A stretch of 64,000 nt of DNA, taken from contig NZ_JACHES010000006.1 in NCBI RefSeq assembly GCF_014201585.1, forward strand, positions 1-64,000, read 5' to 3'. The translations under genes were made by a program, and so were the position numbers. The stretch is from Anoxybacillus tengchongensis (GTDB lineage: Bacteria > Bacillota > Bacilli > Bacillales > Anoxybacillaceae). The notes beneath the pieces are model-generated. The model searched no databases, was not told the DNA's origin, and was given only the letters and a program-made list of their open reading frames with translations. The stretch's first letter is position 1. Each line of letters starts with the position of its first letter. This document shows, in pieces, positions 17,123 to 24,965 of this stretch.

Positions 17123-19026
17123 TACAATTTGTATAACAATAACTTTCTTAGTAGCGGAGCTAAAAATGTTGGTAATTGCTCTACGTTTGGAACGAGTACA
17201 CTGTAATGCCCATATATGTTTTCAATTGTTTTTTGTTGGCTTTCCGTAATCATTCCGTTAGCTAAAAACACATTCACTACCTCAATTCCTAATTTTCTCG
17301 CTTCCATCACTGCTTCGTGTGTATCTACAATTCCGTTTTGATCATACCCAAAAGCAGCTGGTTCTCCATCAGAAAAAACAAGTAAAAATTTTTGTTTTTC
17401 ATTTCTTTTCTGTAACTCTTGTGTCATTAATCGAATAGCCAAACCATCGCGGTTATCTTCTTGGGGCTCTAATTGCATAATTTTTGCTCCATGATCTTTT
17501 CTTAGAGAATCATCAAAATCAATAACGGTTTGAAAATAGTTAGGTTGATAAGACGCTGTAGCTTCGTTCGTATCCTCCCAAAAACCAACGACTTTATGTG
17601 GAACGCGAAGCGCTTTAAGAGATTCGTGGAATAAAACAATTCCTCTTTTTGTTTCTTCCATTTTGTCATACATCGAGGCAGAACAATCGACAAGCAAAAC
17701 AAAAACAGCATCTAACAACGGAGATGTTTCGTGTTTTTTATAAAATAAACGCGGATGTTCCTCCGTAAAAAAGCGTAGTAGCTTTTTATTTAAACGCCCT
17801 GCATGTAAATCTGTACGGGGATGTATTTTTTTATGCTCAAGCACTTTTTCAATTGTTTGCGTCAATTTTTTTTGATACGGTCCAATAGCTTCGCGGTCAC
17901 ATTCATACTGTTTAATTTGTTCGATTGTCGGTGGTAAGGCATCCACAAATATCGGCTTAACATAACGATTTTCTTTTCCGTATTCGTGCTCTGAACGCCC
18001 AAAAAGTCCTTGGTGCTGCTCTTGTTGTTCTAGATGTGTATAATCATTACGTGTCGTTTTTTGTGACGAACCGTGTACAATTCCAAGGGCTTGATCTCCC
18101 GCTTCTCCTTGCCGAACCCCTTCCCCAAGTAAATCAGTCTGTGAACCTTGTTCGAGATCAAACTGTAAAAAACTATTCGTCATATCGCTCGTTTCACGAT
18201 GCCATGTATACATCGTCTCTTGAAAAATATTTTCATCTTCCGACTTTTTATCAAGTACATCATAATTTTTCAATGGATCTTTGCGCCGAATATCCTCCCG
18301 CTCTTCTTGTTGCTCCACGTAAATATACTCCGGGAGATGAAAATACGTGTTTAGCATATCAGCATCTAACAATTCATCTAACACATCTAGTATTGTGAGT
18401 ACAATACGTGCGATTTGCGCGGTCGATTTTGCATCATATACATTTCGTATTTCACGCTCAACAAATGGGAGAGCTAAACGTAAACGTTCAGGGAGAAAAA
18501 TATCGTGTACAGGTTGTTCCGCTGTTAATAGTAAATATAAATAATTAAACAACGCATCTGTATAAACACTTTTTGTCATATTTACATTCCATTGTGTTTC
18601 GAAATAATGTCGATATACATGTTTCCGAATAGCAAACGCTTTTTTTGTACCAGGACGTACATACCGACATATATCTTCCAGTCGTATATCTTCAAGTAAT
18701 ACAAACAACTGTTTAGCAAAGCTCGGAATAGCATATGCTTTTATTTGATGAAGAAAAAGAAGAATATCTTTGTCATTTGTATTATAAAAATTTCCAATCG
18801 TTCGTAAAAATACATCACTTTTTAACCCATATACGTACTGCTCTTTTGGGCGATTATCCCAAAAATGACTAACAACGACTTTTTTATGCTGCCGATCAAG
18901 ATACGACTGGTAGCCGAACTCGAGTTCCATTTGTTCATCTTTTGTTAATGTTTTCACTAAATCAGATAGCTCCATAAACAAAAAAGAATCGACTTTTTTA
19001 TCATTAAACATAATAAAACGGTTCAT
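17122..19026 (-). CDS. yojO: VWA-domain protein, YojO/NorD-like
   Basis: A 634-residue soluble protein with a C-terminal von Willebrand A domain; the metal-ion site LLVDCSASMYDK is near residue 430. It pairs with the AAA+ gene directly upstream, as NorD with NorQ or CoxE with CoxD, where the ATPase/VWA pair inserts metal or remodels a target enzyme. B. subtilis yojN-yojO has the same pairing. Start 19026 follows GAGGGTGG and gives an 11-base gap to the upstream stop. No nitric-oxide reductase gene lies nearby, so the target is unknown. Confidence 0.82.
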   Translation of the reverse strand: MNRFIMFNDKKVDSFLFMELSDLVKTLTKDEQMELEFGYQSYLDRQHKKVVVSHFWDNRPKEQYVYGLKSDVFLRTIGNFYNTNDKDILLFLHQIKAYAIPSFAKQLFVLLEDIRLEDICRYVRPGTKKAFAIRKHVYRHYFETQWNVNMTKSVYTDALFNYLYLLLTAEQPVHDIFLPERLRLALPFVEREIRNVYDAKSTAQIARIVLTILDVLDELLDADMLNTYFHLPEYIYVEQQEEREDIRRKDPLKNYDVLDKKSEDENIFQETMYTWHRETSDMTNSFLQFDLEQGSQTDLLGEGVRQGEAGDQALGIVHGSSQKTTRNDYTHLEQQEQHQGLFGRSEHEYGKENRYVKPIFVDALPPTIEQIKQYECDREAIGPYQKKLTQTIEKVLEHKKIHPRTDLHAGRLNKKLLRFFTEEHPRLFYKKHETSPLLDAVFVLLVDCSASMYDKMEETKRGIVLFHESLKALRVPHKVVGFWEDTNEATASYQPNYFQTVIDFDDSLRKDHGAKIMQLEPQEDNRDGLAIRLMTQELQKRNEKQKFLLVFSDGEPAAFGYDQNGIVDTHEAVMEARKLGIEVVNVFLANGMITESQQKTIENIYGHYSVLVPNVEQLPTFLAPLLRKLLLYKL

Positions 19027-19036
19027 GTAGCCACCC

Positions 19037-19924
19037 TCATTCATCAAACAACGTTTCAGCTAAGTTGCGCACCGCAGCTTTTTCCCTGTCGTCTTCTAAT
19101 TTCTCGACGATCGCTCGTTCAACGGCACGTCGTGGTGGAATGTACACCGCCAAATCGCAAGCATCAATTAATGCTCGAATCGATGCTGCTTCCTCTGATA
19201 CATATCCTTGCTTCACTTGAACAATTAAATCGGCAGACAATGTAACAAAACGATTTAATAACGTTTCGTTTGTTAACTTCGTTTGCTGTTGTAAAATACG
19301 TTTTAATGCCTCCCCTTGAACGTACGGTACATCAATGACAACAAAGCGATTTTTCAACGCTTCATTTAGAGGAACCGTCCCGACATATCCTTCATTAATC
19401 GCTGCAATAACACCAAATGTTGGTTTTGCTTTGACAACTTCAGCCGTAAATGGATTTGTAATCATTTTTCGATAATCTAGTACTCCATTTAAAATCGGTA
19501 ATGTCTCTGGCTTAGCCATATTAATTTCATCAATATACAACAGATGTCCTTTTGTCATCGCTTGAATGACAGGCCCTGGGATAAATTCAATCATCGCTTG
19601 CCCATTTGTTTGTTGAATGGTTTTAAAACCAAGCATCGCCTCAGCATCTAAATCAATTGAACAATTGATGCTATGCATCGGCTGTCCAAAGAAGGCTGAT
19701 AACGTTTCTGCTAATTTTGTTTTCCCTGACCCTGTCGGTCCCTTTAACAACACATTTTTTCCTAACGCTAAGGCGATAATTGCGTCATATATAATAGACT
19801 CATGAGCGGGTGTGTAAGCAGTATATTCAACCTGTTCATTTATTTCACTTTTAAACATCTCTCTTCTTTTTTTAACGATCGTTTCAATTGTTTCAGGAAG
19901 TGTGAACGATTGTGTATAAATCAT
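19037..19924 (-). CDS. yojN: MoxR/NorQ-type AAA+ ATPase, YojN-like
   Basis: AAA+ ATPase of 295 residues with Walker A GPTGSGKT, Walker B LLYIDEIN and a sensor-type segment ALKNRFVVIDVP. The family acts as a chaperone that remodels metalloenzymes together with a VWA partner, here the next gene. ATG 19924 is preferred over the longer frame because it follows AAGGAATG and starts the conserved domain. Confidence 0.85.
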   Translation of the reverse strand: MIYTQSFTLPETIETIVKKRREMFKSEINEQVEYTAYTPAHESIIYDAIIALALGKNVLLKGPTGSGKTKLAETLSAFFGQPMHSINCSIDLDAEAMLGFKTIQQTNGQAMIEFIPGPVIQAMTKGHLLYIDEINMAKPETLPILNGVLDYRKMITNPFTAEVVKAKPTFGVIAAINEGYVGTVPLNEALKNRFVVIDVPYVQGEALKRILQQQTKLTNETLLNRFVTLSADLIVQVKQGYVSEEAASIRALIDACDLAVYIPPRRAVERAIVEKLEDDREKAAVRNLAETLFDE

Positions 19925-20041
19925 GATGTCATTCCTTTCTATGTTTTCGTACGTACGTATTGTACAAAAAATAAACGAATTTGTACAAATAAAAGAACTG
20001 TTTAACATAATTATATTATGTTAACAAACAAATAAAAAAGG

Positions 20042-20078
20042 GAGCCACTCGGCTTTATCGACTTTTGACGAGTAGCTC
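20042..20078 (-). terminator. Terminator of the CstR-like gene
   Basis: GAGCCACTCG and CGAGTAGCTC form a stem with one mismatch; the A-run before it gives a T-run on the minus strand. The right arm lies within the end of the coding region. Confidence 0.75.
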
Positions 20079-20324
20079 AACTGCTTCTTGAATGAGTTTT
20101 TCGCTTTCTAATGATCCTGTTTCTACATCTTTGCGGATGCAACGCTCTAAATTAGCACTTACAACAACCGCGATGGCGCGATCAACAGCACTACGAATAG
20201 CTGACAACTGGGCAACTACTTCTTTACAATCCTTTTGCTCATCCATCATTTTAAGCACACCACGAACTTGTCCTTCAATCCGTTTTAAACGGTTCTTTAC
20301 TTGATTGTCATATGTCATGTTCAT
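20055..20324 (-). CDS. CsoR/RcnR-family repressor of the CstR (persulfide-sensing) type
   Basis: An 89-residue all-helical repressor. The two conserved cysteines are in QKDCKEVV (about 33) and LERCIRK (about 62). The histidine that copper-sensing CsoR has four residues before the second cysteine is replaced by asparagine here (SANLERC). This is the pattern of CstR/YrkD, which sense persulfide rather than Cu(I). The ending ELLVKSR also matches CstR. No rhodanese, sulfur-transferase or copper-exporter gene follows it, so its regulon is elsewhere. Confidence 0.8.
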   Translation of the reverse strand: MNMTYDNQVKNRLKRIEGQVRGVLKMMDEQKDCKEVVAQLSAIRSAVDRAIAVVVSANLERCIRKDVETGSLESEKLIQEAVELLVKSR

Positions 20325-20338
20325 CCAACTCCTTTTTA

Positions 20339-20383
20339 TATACCCTTATCAGTATATTAAATGAAATATCATTCTTTTGTCAA
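20339..20383 (-). promoter_or_regulatory. Promoter and operator of the CstR-like gene
   Basis: On the minus strand TTGACA (20378-20383) overlaps the rtp stop codon, with a -10-like TTAATA 17 bases on (20355-20360). TATACCCTTATCAGTATA (20339-20356) has perfect 5-base arms and resembles CsoR/CstR operators, which suggests autoregulation. Confidence 0.6.
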
Positions 20384-20754
20384 CTAAAATTATCTTTAAT
20401 CGCTTTACGAATAAGCGCTTCACAACGATCTAGTTCTGTTTTTAATTGTCTTTTATATAGCTGAGCCTTTTTATATCCTTCCTCAGTAAAACGATAATAA
20501 ACGACCTCTTGATATTTCATTCCTTCTTTTTTCTTTTTTACTTGTTCTAAAATTCCATCTTCGATTAAATCATGTAGCGCTTTGTATACCTCTGAATGAT
20601 TTGGACGGTATCCAAATGGTTGAAACTCTTCACGAAGCACATCTAACAATTTTAATCCATACAATCGTTCTTGCTCAGTTAAAGTAATTAAATATAACTT
20701 TAAAAATGCACGTTGTTTTAATAAAAATCCACTCGGTTTCCTTTTTTCACTCAT
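20380..20754 (-). CDS. rtp: Replication termination protein
   Basis: A 124-residue winged-helix dimer that binds Ter sites and arrests replication forks in a polar way. The sequence is strikingly close to B. subtilis Rtp from memory: GFLLKQRAFLKLYLIT, TEQERLYGLKLLDVLREEF, PNHSEVYKALHDLI, and a C-terminal dimer helix QLKTELDRCEALIRKA. ATG 20754 follows AAAGGAGGAG; the longer frame is not used. A Ter-like sequence lies about 100 bases upstream, as in B. subtilis, where the protein also represses its own gene. Confidence 0.94.
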   Translation of the reverse strand: MSEKRKPSGFLLKQRAFLKLYLITLTEQERLYGLKLLDVLREEFQPFGYRPNHSEVYKALHDLIEDGILEQVKKKKEGMKYQEVVYYRFTEEGYKKAQLYKRQLKTELDRCEALIRKAIKDNFS

Positions 20755-20851
20755 CCTTTCTCCTCCTTTCACATGACACATTCTTTACTAAAAAGAAAAA
20801 TCCTTCTCGATTTCCATTATAATTGAACATTTTTATTTTTATTCAGTTTTT

Positions 20852-20873
20852 ATTTAGAACATAGTTTTACTAT
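20852..20873 (-). other. Ter-like Rtp-binding site upstream of rtp
   Basis: Reading the minus strand, ATAGTAAAA leads into CTATGTTCTAAAT. The Bacillus Ter consensus is ACTAA, then about five variable bases, then CTATGTACYAAAT, so the strong B half-site matches except for one base and the A half-site partly. By the B. subtilis rule (forks arriving at the B side are stopped), this site would block forks moving toward higher coordinates. Confidence 0.72.
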
Positions 20874-20890
20874 ATAAATTTTTACAAAAA

Positions 20891-20916
20891 AAGAAGAAGG
20901 GATTCCCTCTTCTTCA
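20891..20916 (-). terminator. Terminator of purU
   Basis: GAAGAAGGGA pairs with TCCCTCTTCTTC with a two-base bulge; an A-run upstream gives a T-run on the minus strand. Confidence 0.6.
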
Positions 20917-21813
20917 TCTGAACACGATCGTTTTATTTTCATGAATAATTACTCGATCTTCTAAGTGCCACTTTAGTGCACGAACAAGAACAGTCTTTTC
21001 GATCATACGTCCGATTCGTTTTAAGTCTTCTACATGATGTTTATGATCGACTCGCTCCACATCTTGTTCGATAATTGGTCCTTCATCTAAATCATCTGTT
21101 ACATAATGAGAAGTAGCACCGATCAACTTCACCCCACGTCGATAAGCTTGTTCATACGGCCGAGCGCCAATAAACGCCGGTAAAAACGAGTGATGAATAT
21201 TAATGATTTGCGCTGGAAACGTCGCAACAAAATGAGGTGATAAAATTTGCATATAACGAGCAAGCACAATAACATCAATGTCGTATTCCTTTAACAGCTG
21301 TATTTGTTTTTCTTCGGCTTCCTGTTTTGTTTCTTTTGTCACAGGTATGTAATAGTACGGAATGCCAAATGACTCGACTATTTCTCTCATGTGTTCATGA
21401 TTGCTGATAACTAGTGCAAAATCTGCAAGTAACTCTCCCGCTTGCCACTCCCATAGTAACTCTAATAAGCAATGCTCTTCTTTAGAAACAAATATAGCCA
21501 CTTTTTTCATATGCGTATGTAAACTCAACCGCCATTTCATTTCAAACTGTTGCGCTATCGTTACAAATTTTTCTTCTATCGCCTCTTTTCGTTCCGATAT
21601 ATTCGGAGCGTCGAACTCGATTCGTAAAAAAAATGTACCACCTTCAGGATCTGTCGAATATTGACTCGACTCGACAATATTGGCCCCTTGTTCATACAGG
21701 AAAGTGGTAACAGTTGCCACAATGCCTGGCTGATCTGGACATGAAATAAGTAACCGTGCCCGATCTTTATATTTGTCCATAAACTTTTGGACATGTTTTT
21801 GTTGAAAATACAT
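20914..21813 (-). CDS. purU: Formyltetrahydrofolate deformylase
   Basis: Hydrolyses 10-formyl-THF to formate and THF, balancing one-carbon pools. 299 residues: an N-terminal ACT domain (LISCPDQPGIVATVTTFLYEQG) and a C-terminal formyltransferase fold with the catalytic segment INIHHSFLPAFIGA and the HYVTDDLDEGPII loop. The start has a GGGGAG site. The next gene upstream is a formate/nitrite-type channel, which would handle the formate product, although a terminator separates them. Confidence 0.93.
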   Translation of the reverse strand: MYFQQKHVQKFMDKYKDRARLLISCPDQPGIVATVTTFLYEQGANIVESSQYSTDPEGGTFFLRIEFDAPNISERKEAIEEKFVTIAQQFEMKWRLSLHTHMKKVAIFVSKEEHCLLELLWEWQAGELLADFALVISNHEHMREIVESFGIPYYYIPVTKETKQEAEEKQIQLLKEYDIDVIVLARYMQILSPHFVATFPAQIINIHHSFLPAFIGARPYEQAYRRGVKLIGATSHYVTDDLDEGPIIEQDVERVDHKHHVEDLKRIGRMIEKTVLVRALKWHLEDRVIIHENKTIVFR

Positions 21814-21863
21814 TGTAACTCCCCCTAAACAAAAATAAAATAATAGCTTCTATTATAACAAAT

Positions 21864-21899
21864 AAAAAAATAGTCGAGAACATCCCCCGACTATTTTTT
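21864..21899 (-). terminator. Terminator of formate/nitrite channel gene
   Basis: AAAAAATAGTCG/CGACTATTTTTT with an 11-base loop. Confidence 0.88.
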
Positions 21900-22716
21900 A
21901 CTTATTCAATATTTTTCTTACTCCAAACGCCCCTTTCCACGCAGGAGTAGACTGTTTATTAGATGAAAGATACGTGTATAACGCGCCCATAAATAATGAG
22001 CCTCCAACGATATTCCCAAGCGTTACAGGTACGATGTTATGGATGATTCCTGACACATGAATCGTATCTGGATGTTGAACAGCTAAAGCAAGTGAGAAAA
22101 TAACAAAGTTTGCAATAGAGTGTTCATATCCAGAAGCAAAAAAGACAAAAACAATTAAAATCATGGCAAATATTTTGGCGATGTCTTCTTTCATTTGCAT
22201 CGGAATAAAAATAGCTAAACAAACAAGCCAGTTACATAAAATCCCTTTTACAAACAGTTGTATCGTCGTTGCGTGCATTTTTTTCAGTGCAATCGCAAAC
22301 AGTAAATGGTCCATTGAAATATCATGAAAAATACCTGATTGTGCGATTAAAAAGGCAAAGAAAATCGCACCAAGCAAATTCCCACTATAACATATTATCC
22401 AGTTGAGAAGCGTATCTCTGATCGTTGTTTCTTTTTGAAGCGTACTCACAGTAAAATACATTGTATTTCCGGTGAATAGTTCTGCTCCTCCGTACATAAT
22501 AAGAACAAGGGCGATACCAAAAAAGATGCCACTTACTAAATATGTTGCTGGTGAATGTGTCTCATAAAAATATTGGCCAACACGGACACAAAGAATAAGA
22601 GCAAACCCGATATATATACCTGCTAAAGCAGCACGAATCACGTATTGAAGCGGTGATTTTTGCAAAATGGATCGCTTCTTTAATGCGAGCTCTTTACATG
22701 TCTGTAAAGCTTCCAT
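21898..22716 (-). CDS. Formate/nitrite transporter (FNT) family channel
   Basis: A 272-residue membrane protein of the FocA/NirC/YrhG family with six membrane segments. FNT landmarks are GGAELFTGNTMYFTV, NWIICYSGNLLGAIFFAF and the pore-histidine region ASGYEHSIANF. Substrates of the family are formate, nitrite or hydrosulfide. Proximity to purU favours formate, by inference only. Confidence 0.88.
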   Translation of the reverse strand: MEALQTCKELALKKRSILQKSPLQYVIRAALAGIYIGFALILCVRVGQYFYETHSPATYLVSGIFFGIALVLIMYGGAELFTGNTMYFTVSTLQKETTIRDTLLNWIICYSGNLLGAIFFAFLIAQSGIFHDISMDHLLFAIALKKMHATTIQLFVKGILCNWLVCLAIFIPMQMKEDIAKIFAMILIVFVFFASGYEHSIANFVIFSLALAVQHPDTIHVSGIIHNIVPVTLGNIVGGSLFMGALYTYLSSNKQSTPAWKGAFGVRKILNK

Positions 22717-22957
22717 TGTTCTCTCACTTCTCTTTCTCTTTTGTGATGTTTTTCACAATTATCCTACTCCTCTTTTTTCTGTTTTTCAATGCGTTTGTGT
22801 AAATGTTAAAAGAACTGTCAACACTTTATTTTTGTAAACGTTTGCGAATAAAATGGCTATTGCAATTTTTTCAACTATTGTTCTCATCCTTTGCAAACTC
22901 ATGCACAAATGTATTAATATAAAAAAGGTGCAAAATACATTGTTAGAGGAGGAAGCT

Positions 22958-23806
22958 ATGAACTACATAAAAGAGCAAAACGGACAGCTATGGTTAACAG
23001 AAGATGAGCGTGAAAATTTAAAAATTAGTTATCGTATTAAAGAGATCGTTTACTCAGAGCGTTCACCATTTCAACATGTAATGATTTTGGACTCATACGA
23101 CTTTGGAAGAATGCTTGTGCTTGATGGAGTTGTACAAACAACTTCTATTGATGGACATATTTACAATGAGATGATTACACATGTTCCTCTTTCTCTTCAT
23201 CCGTCGCCAAAGAAAGTTTTAATTATTGGTGGGGGCGATTGTGGAGCAGCTCGTGAAGTGGCGAAATATGAAGAGGTAGAAGAAATACATCTCGTCGAAA
23301 TCGATGAACTTGTTGTTCAAGCGTGTAAAGAACATTTACCTGAAGTATCGGGAAATCTTTCAGATCCACGTGTGCAGTATGTATATAAAGATGGCGTGCA
23401 ATTTGTAAAGGATCGCGTAAATACGTACGATGTCATTATTATTGATTCATCTGATCCGATCGGCCCTGCTCAAGTATTATTTGAATATGATTTTTACAAA
23501 AGTGTATATGAAGCACTCAAAGAAGATGGAATGATGGTTTGTCAAAGCCAATCACCAATTTTCCATATGGACGTATTAAAACAAACATATACAAACATTC
23601 GTCATTTATTCCCACACGTTCACGTATATACGGCTACTGTTCCGACATATCCTGGTGGCCTATGGAGCTTTACTCTCGGAGCAAAACAAGCTGTTTCATT
23701 TGAGCGCCTTACCACATTTGCCAAACAAACGAAATACGTAAATGCTAATGTATTAAACCAATGCTTCTGTCTTCCACAATTTATGAAAGAGCATCTTCAA
23801 TCGTAG
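22958..23806 (+). CDS. speE: Spermidine synthase (SpeE family)
   Basis: Transfers aminopropyl from decarboxylated SAM to putrescine or a related amine. 282 residues with an N-terminal beta domain, the SAM site LIIGGGDCGAAREV, the acidic VEIDELVV, and IIDSSDPIGPA. The otherwise canonical GGGDG is GGGDCG and the usual DSTDP is DSSDP; YPGGLWSF replaces YPSGTWSF. It may therefore be a divergent paralogue with another amine specificity. ATG 22958 follows GAGGAGGAAG. Monocistronic. Confidence 0.85.
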   Translation: MNYIKEQNGQLWLTEDERENLKISYRIKEIVYSERSPFQHVMILDSYDFGRMLVLDGVVQTTSIDGHIYNEMITHVPLSLHPSPKKVLIIGGGDCGAAREVAKYEEVEEIHLVEIDELVVQACKEHLPEVSGNLSDPRVQYVYKDGVQFVKDRVNTYDVIIIDSSDPIGPAQVLFEYDFYKSVYEALKEDGMMVCQSQSPIFHMDVLKQTYTNIRHLFPHVHVYTATVPTYPGGLWSFTLGAKQAVSFERLTTFAKQTKYVNANVLNQCFCLPQFMKEHLQS

Positions 23807-23829
23807 TCGGAATCATTCCGGCTACGATT
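23799..23829 (+). terminator. Hairpin overlapping the speE stop codon
   Basis: AATCGTAG(T)CGGAA and TTCCG(G)CTACGATT form a long stem with a three-base loop. No T-run follows, so termination is uncertain; it may instead stabilise the speE mRNA end. Confidence 0.5.
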
Positions 23830-23861
23830 GTTGACAAAAATGCTTTTTTATATCACGATAC

Positions 23862-23882
23862 AAAGCGTAATGATTACTATTT
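23862..23882 (+). promoter_or_regulatory. Zur-box-like operator upstream of rpmG
   Basis: The 21 bases read AAAGCGTAATG then ATTACTATTT. The Bacillus Zur consensus is AAATCGTAAT, N, ATTACGATTT; only two symmetric positions differ. It lies about 20 bases before the rpmG start and downstream of a TTGACA (23831-23836), a position where zinc-loaded Zur would repress. Confidence 0.75.
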
Positions 23883-23903
23883 TCTTCGAAAGGAGCGTGC
23901 CCT

Positions 23904-24053
23904 ATGCGTGTGAAAGTCGTTTTACAATGTACAGAAACTGGCGATCGTAACTACATAACAACAAAAAATAAGCGCAACAACCCTGAAAGACTTGAATTAA
24001 AAAAATATTGCCCACGTTTGAAACGCCACACATTACATCGTGAAGCAAAATAA
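23904..24053 (+). CDS. rpmG: 50S ribosomal protein L33, zinc-independent type
   Basis: A 49-residue L33. Zinc-binding L33 has two CxxC pairs, but here each pair has lost a cysteine (QCTETG and YCPRLK), so this is the C-minus, zinc-free form. Such paralogues replace the zinc form under zinc starvation, freeing zinc. The Zur-box-like site directly upstream supports that role. ATG 23904 follows AAAGGAGCG. Confidence 0.92.
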   Translation: MRVKVVLQCTETGDRNYITTKNKRNNPERLELKKYCPRLKRHTLHREAK

Positions 24054-24054
24054 T

Positions 24055-24200
24055 GGGTCTGACTCAAAAGTCCCTTTTTGATGAAATTTCACTGAAGTAT
24101 GTGAAAGAGACCACCTCCGAACCCCCTTGGTTTTACTGGGTTTTCGTGGTGGTCTCTTTTTCCATGTTGCCCCAGATAGGAGCATGACCGCTCTTTTGGG
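24055..24200. mobile_element. Possible IS-derived remnant or MITE with strong central hairpin
   Basis: The block begins GGGTCTGACTCAAAAG and ends CTTTTGGGACC, i.e. loosely inverted ends of insertion-sequence type. It has no open frame of its own. In the middle, GAGACCACC (about 24108-24116) pairs with GGTGGTCTC (about 24148-24156), extended by CGAACCC/GGGTTTTCG, and is followed by five T. It probably also acts as terminator for rpmG and treR. Confidence 0.45.
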
Positions 24201-24215
24201 ACCGCACCATCATTT

Positions 24216-24938
24216 TTAATGCAAATGAATGCGCCGCGCAAAGTCAACGAATCGAAATTTATCAAGACGATGACGGGACTCTGTATATTGAAACAAACTC
24301 GCATCGTCTAAATAAACATAATTTCGTACAACGACAACGTGTGTATATTGTTTTAAATGCAAATACATACGATCTTCTTCTGTGCATTCTTCCACAAAAA
24401 ATTCTTTTTTCGCAAAGCTGATTTTTAATTGCAATTCCTTCTCCAAATATTCATAAATGGACCGCGCACATATATCTTTAGACAAAAATGGAACAAATTT
24501 TTTATTAAAAAAGTCTTTGTCTAAAATAATGCGCTCACCTTCAATTTCTCGCACGCGCACAACTTTCCAAATATCTTCTCGTGCCGTGACATGAAGATGT
24601 TTTTTTAACACTTCATCAGGCTTGATCATTTCAAGCTGCTCAACAATTGTCCGCGATGGCTTTCCAAGCTTCTGTGCCAATTCCTTAAAACTAATTAGCC
24701 CAGAAATCGGGAAATCAAATTTACGTACATCTAATACAATTGAACCTTTTCCTTTAATTTTTTGAATATATCCATGCTCTGAAAGTAAATTGAGCGCTTT
24801 TCGAATCGTTTCTCGCGATGTTTCATATTGTTCAACAAGTTGATGTTCAGAAGGAATTTTCATCCCTGGTTTAAAAATTCCTTTTTCAATTTTTGATAAT
24901 AAGTCATTGTAAATCGATAAGTATTTATTTTCACTCAT
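24216..24938 (-). CDS. treR: GntR-family trehalose operon repressor
   Basis: A 240-residue repressor of the tre operon. An N-terminal GntR winged helix (MKIPSEHQLVEQYETSRETIRKAL around residues 26-49) is followed by a UTRA effector-binding domain, which in TreR senses trehalose-6-phosphate. It is the last gene of treP-treA-treR. Its likely operators are the two TGTATATACA sites before treP. Confidence 0.92.
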   Translation of the reverse strand: MSENKYLSIYNDLLSKIEKGIFKPGMKIPSEHQLVEQYETSRETIRKALNLLSEHGYIQKIKGKGSIVLDVRKFDFPISGLISFKELAQKLGKPSRTIVEQLEMIKPDEVLKKHLHVTAREDIWKVVRVREIEGERIILDKDFFNKKFVPFLSKDICARSIYEYLEKELQLKISFAKKEFFVEECTEEDRMYLHLKQYTHVVVVRNYVYLDDASLFQYTESRHRLDKFRFVDFARRIHLH

Positions 24939-24965
24939 TGTTTATCACCGAAAAATATTTTACCA

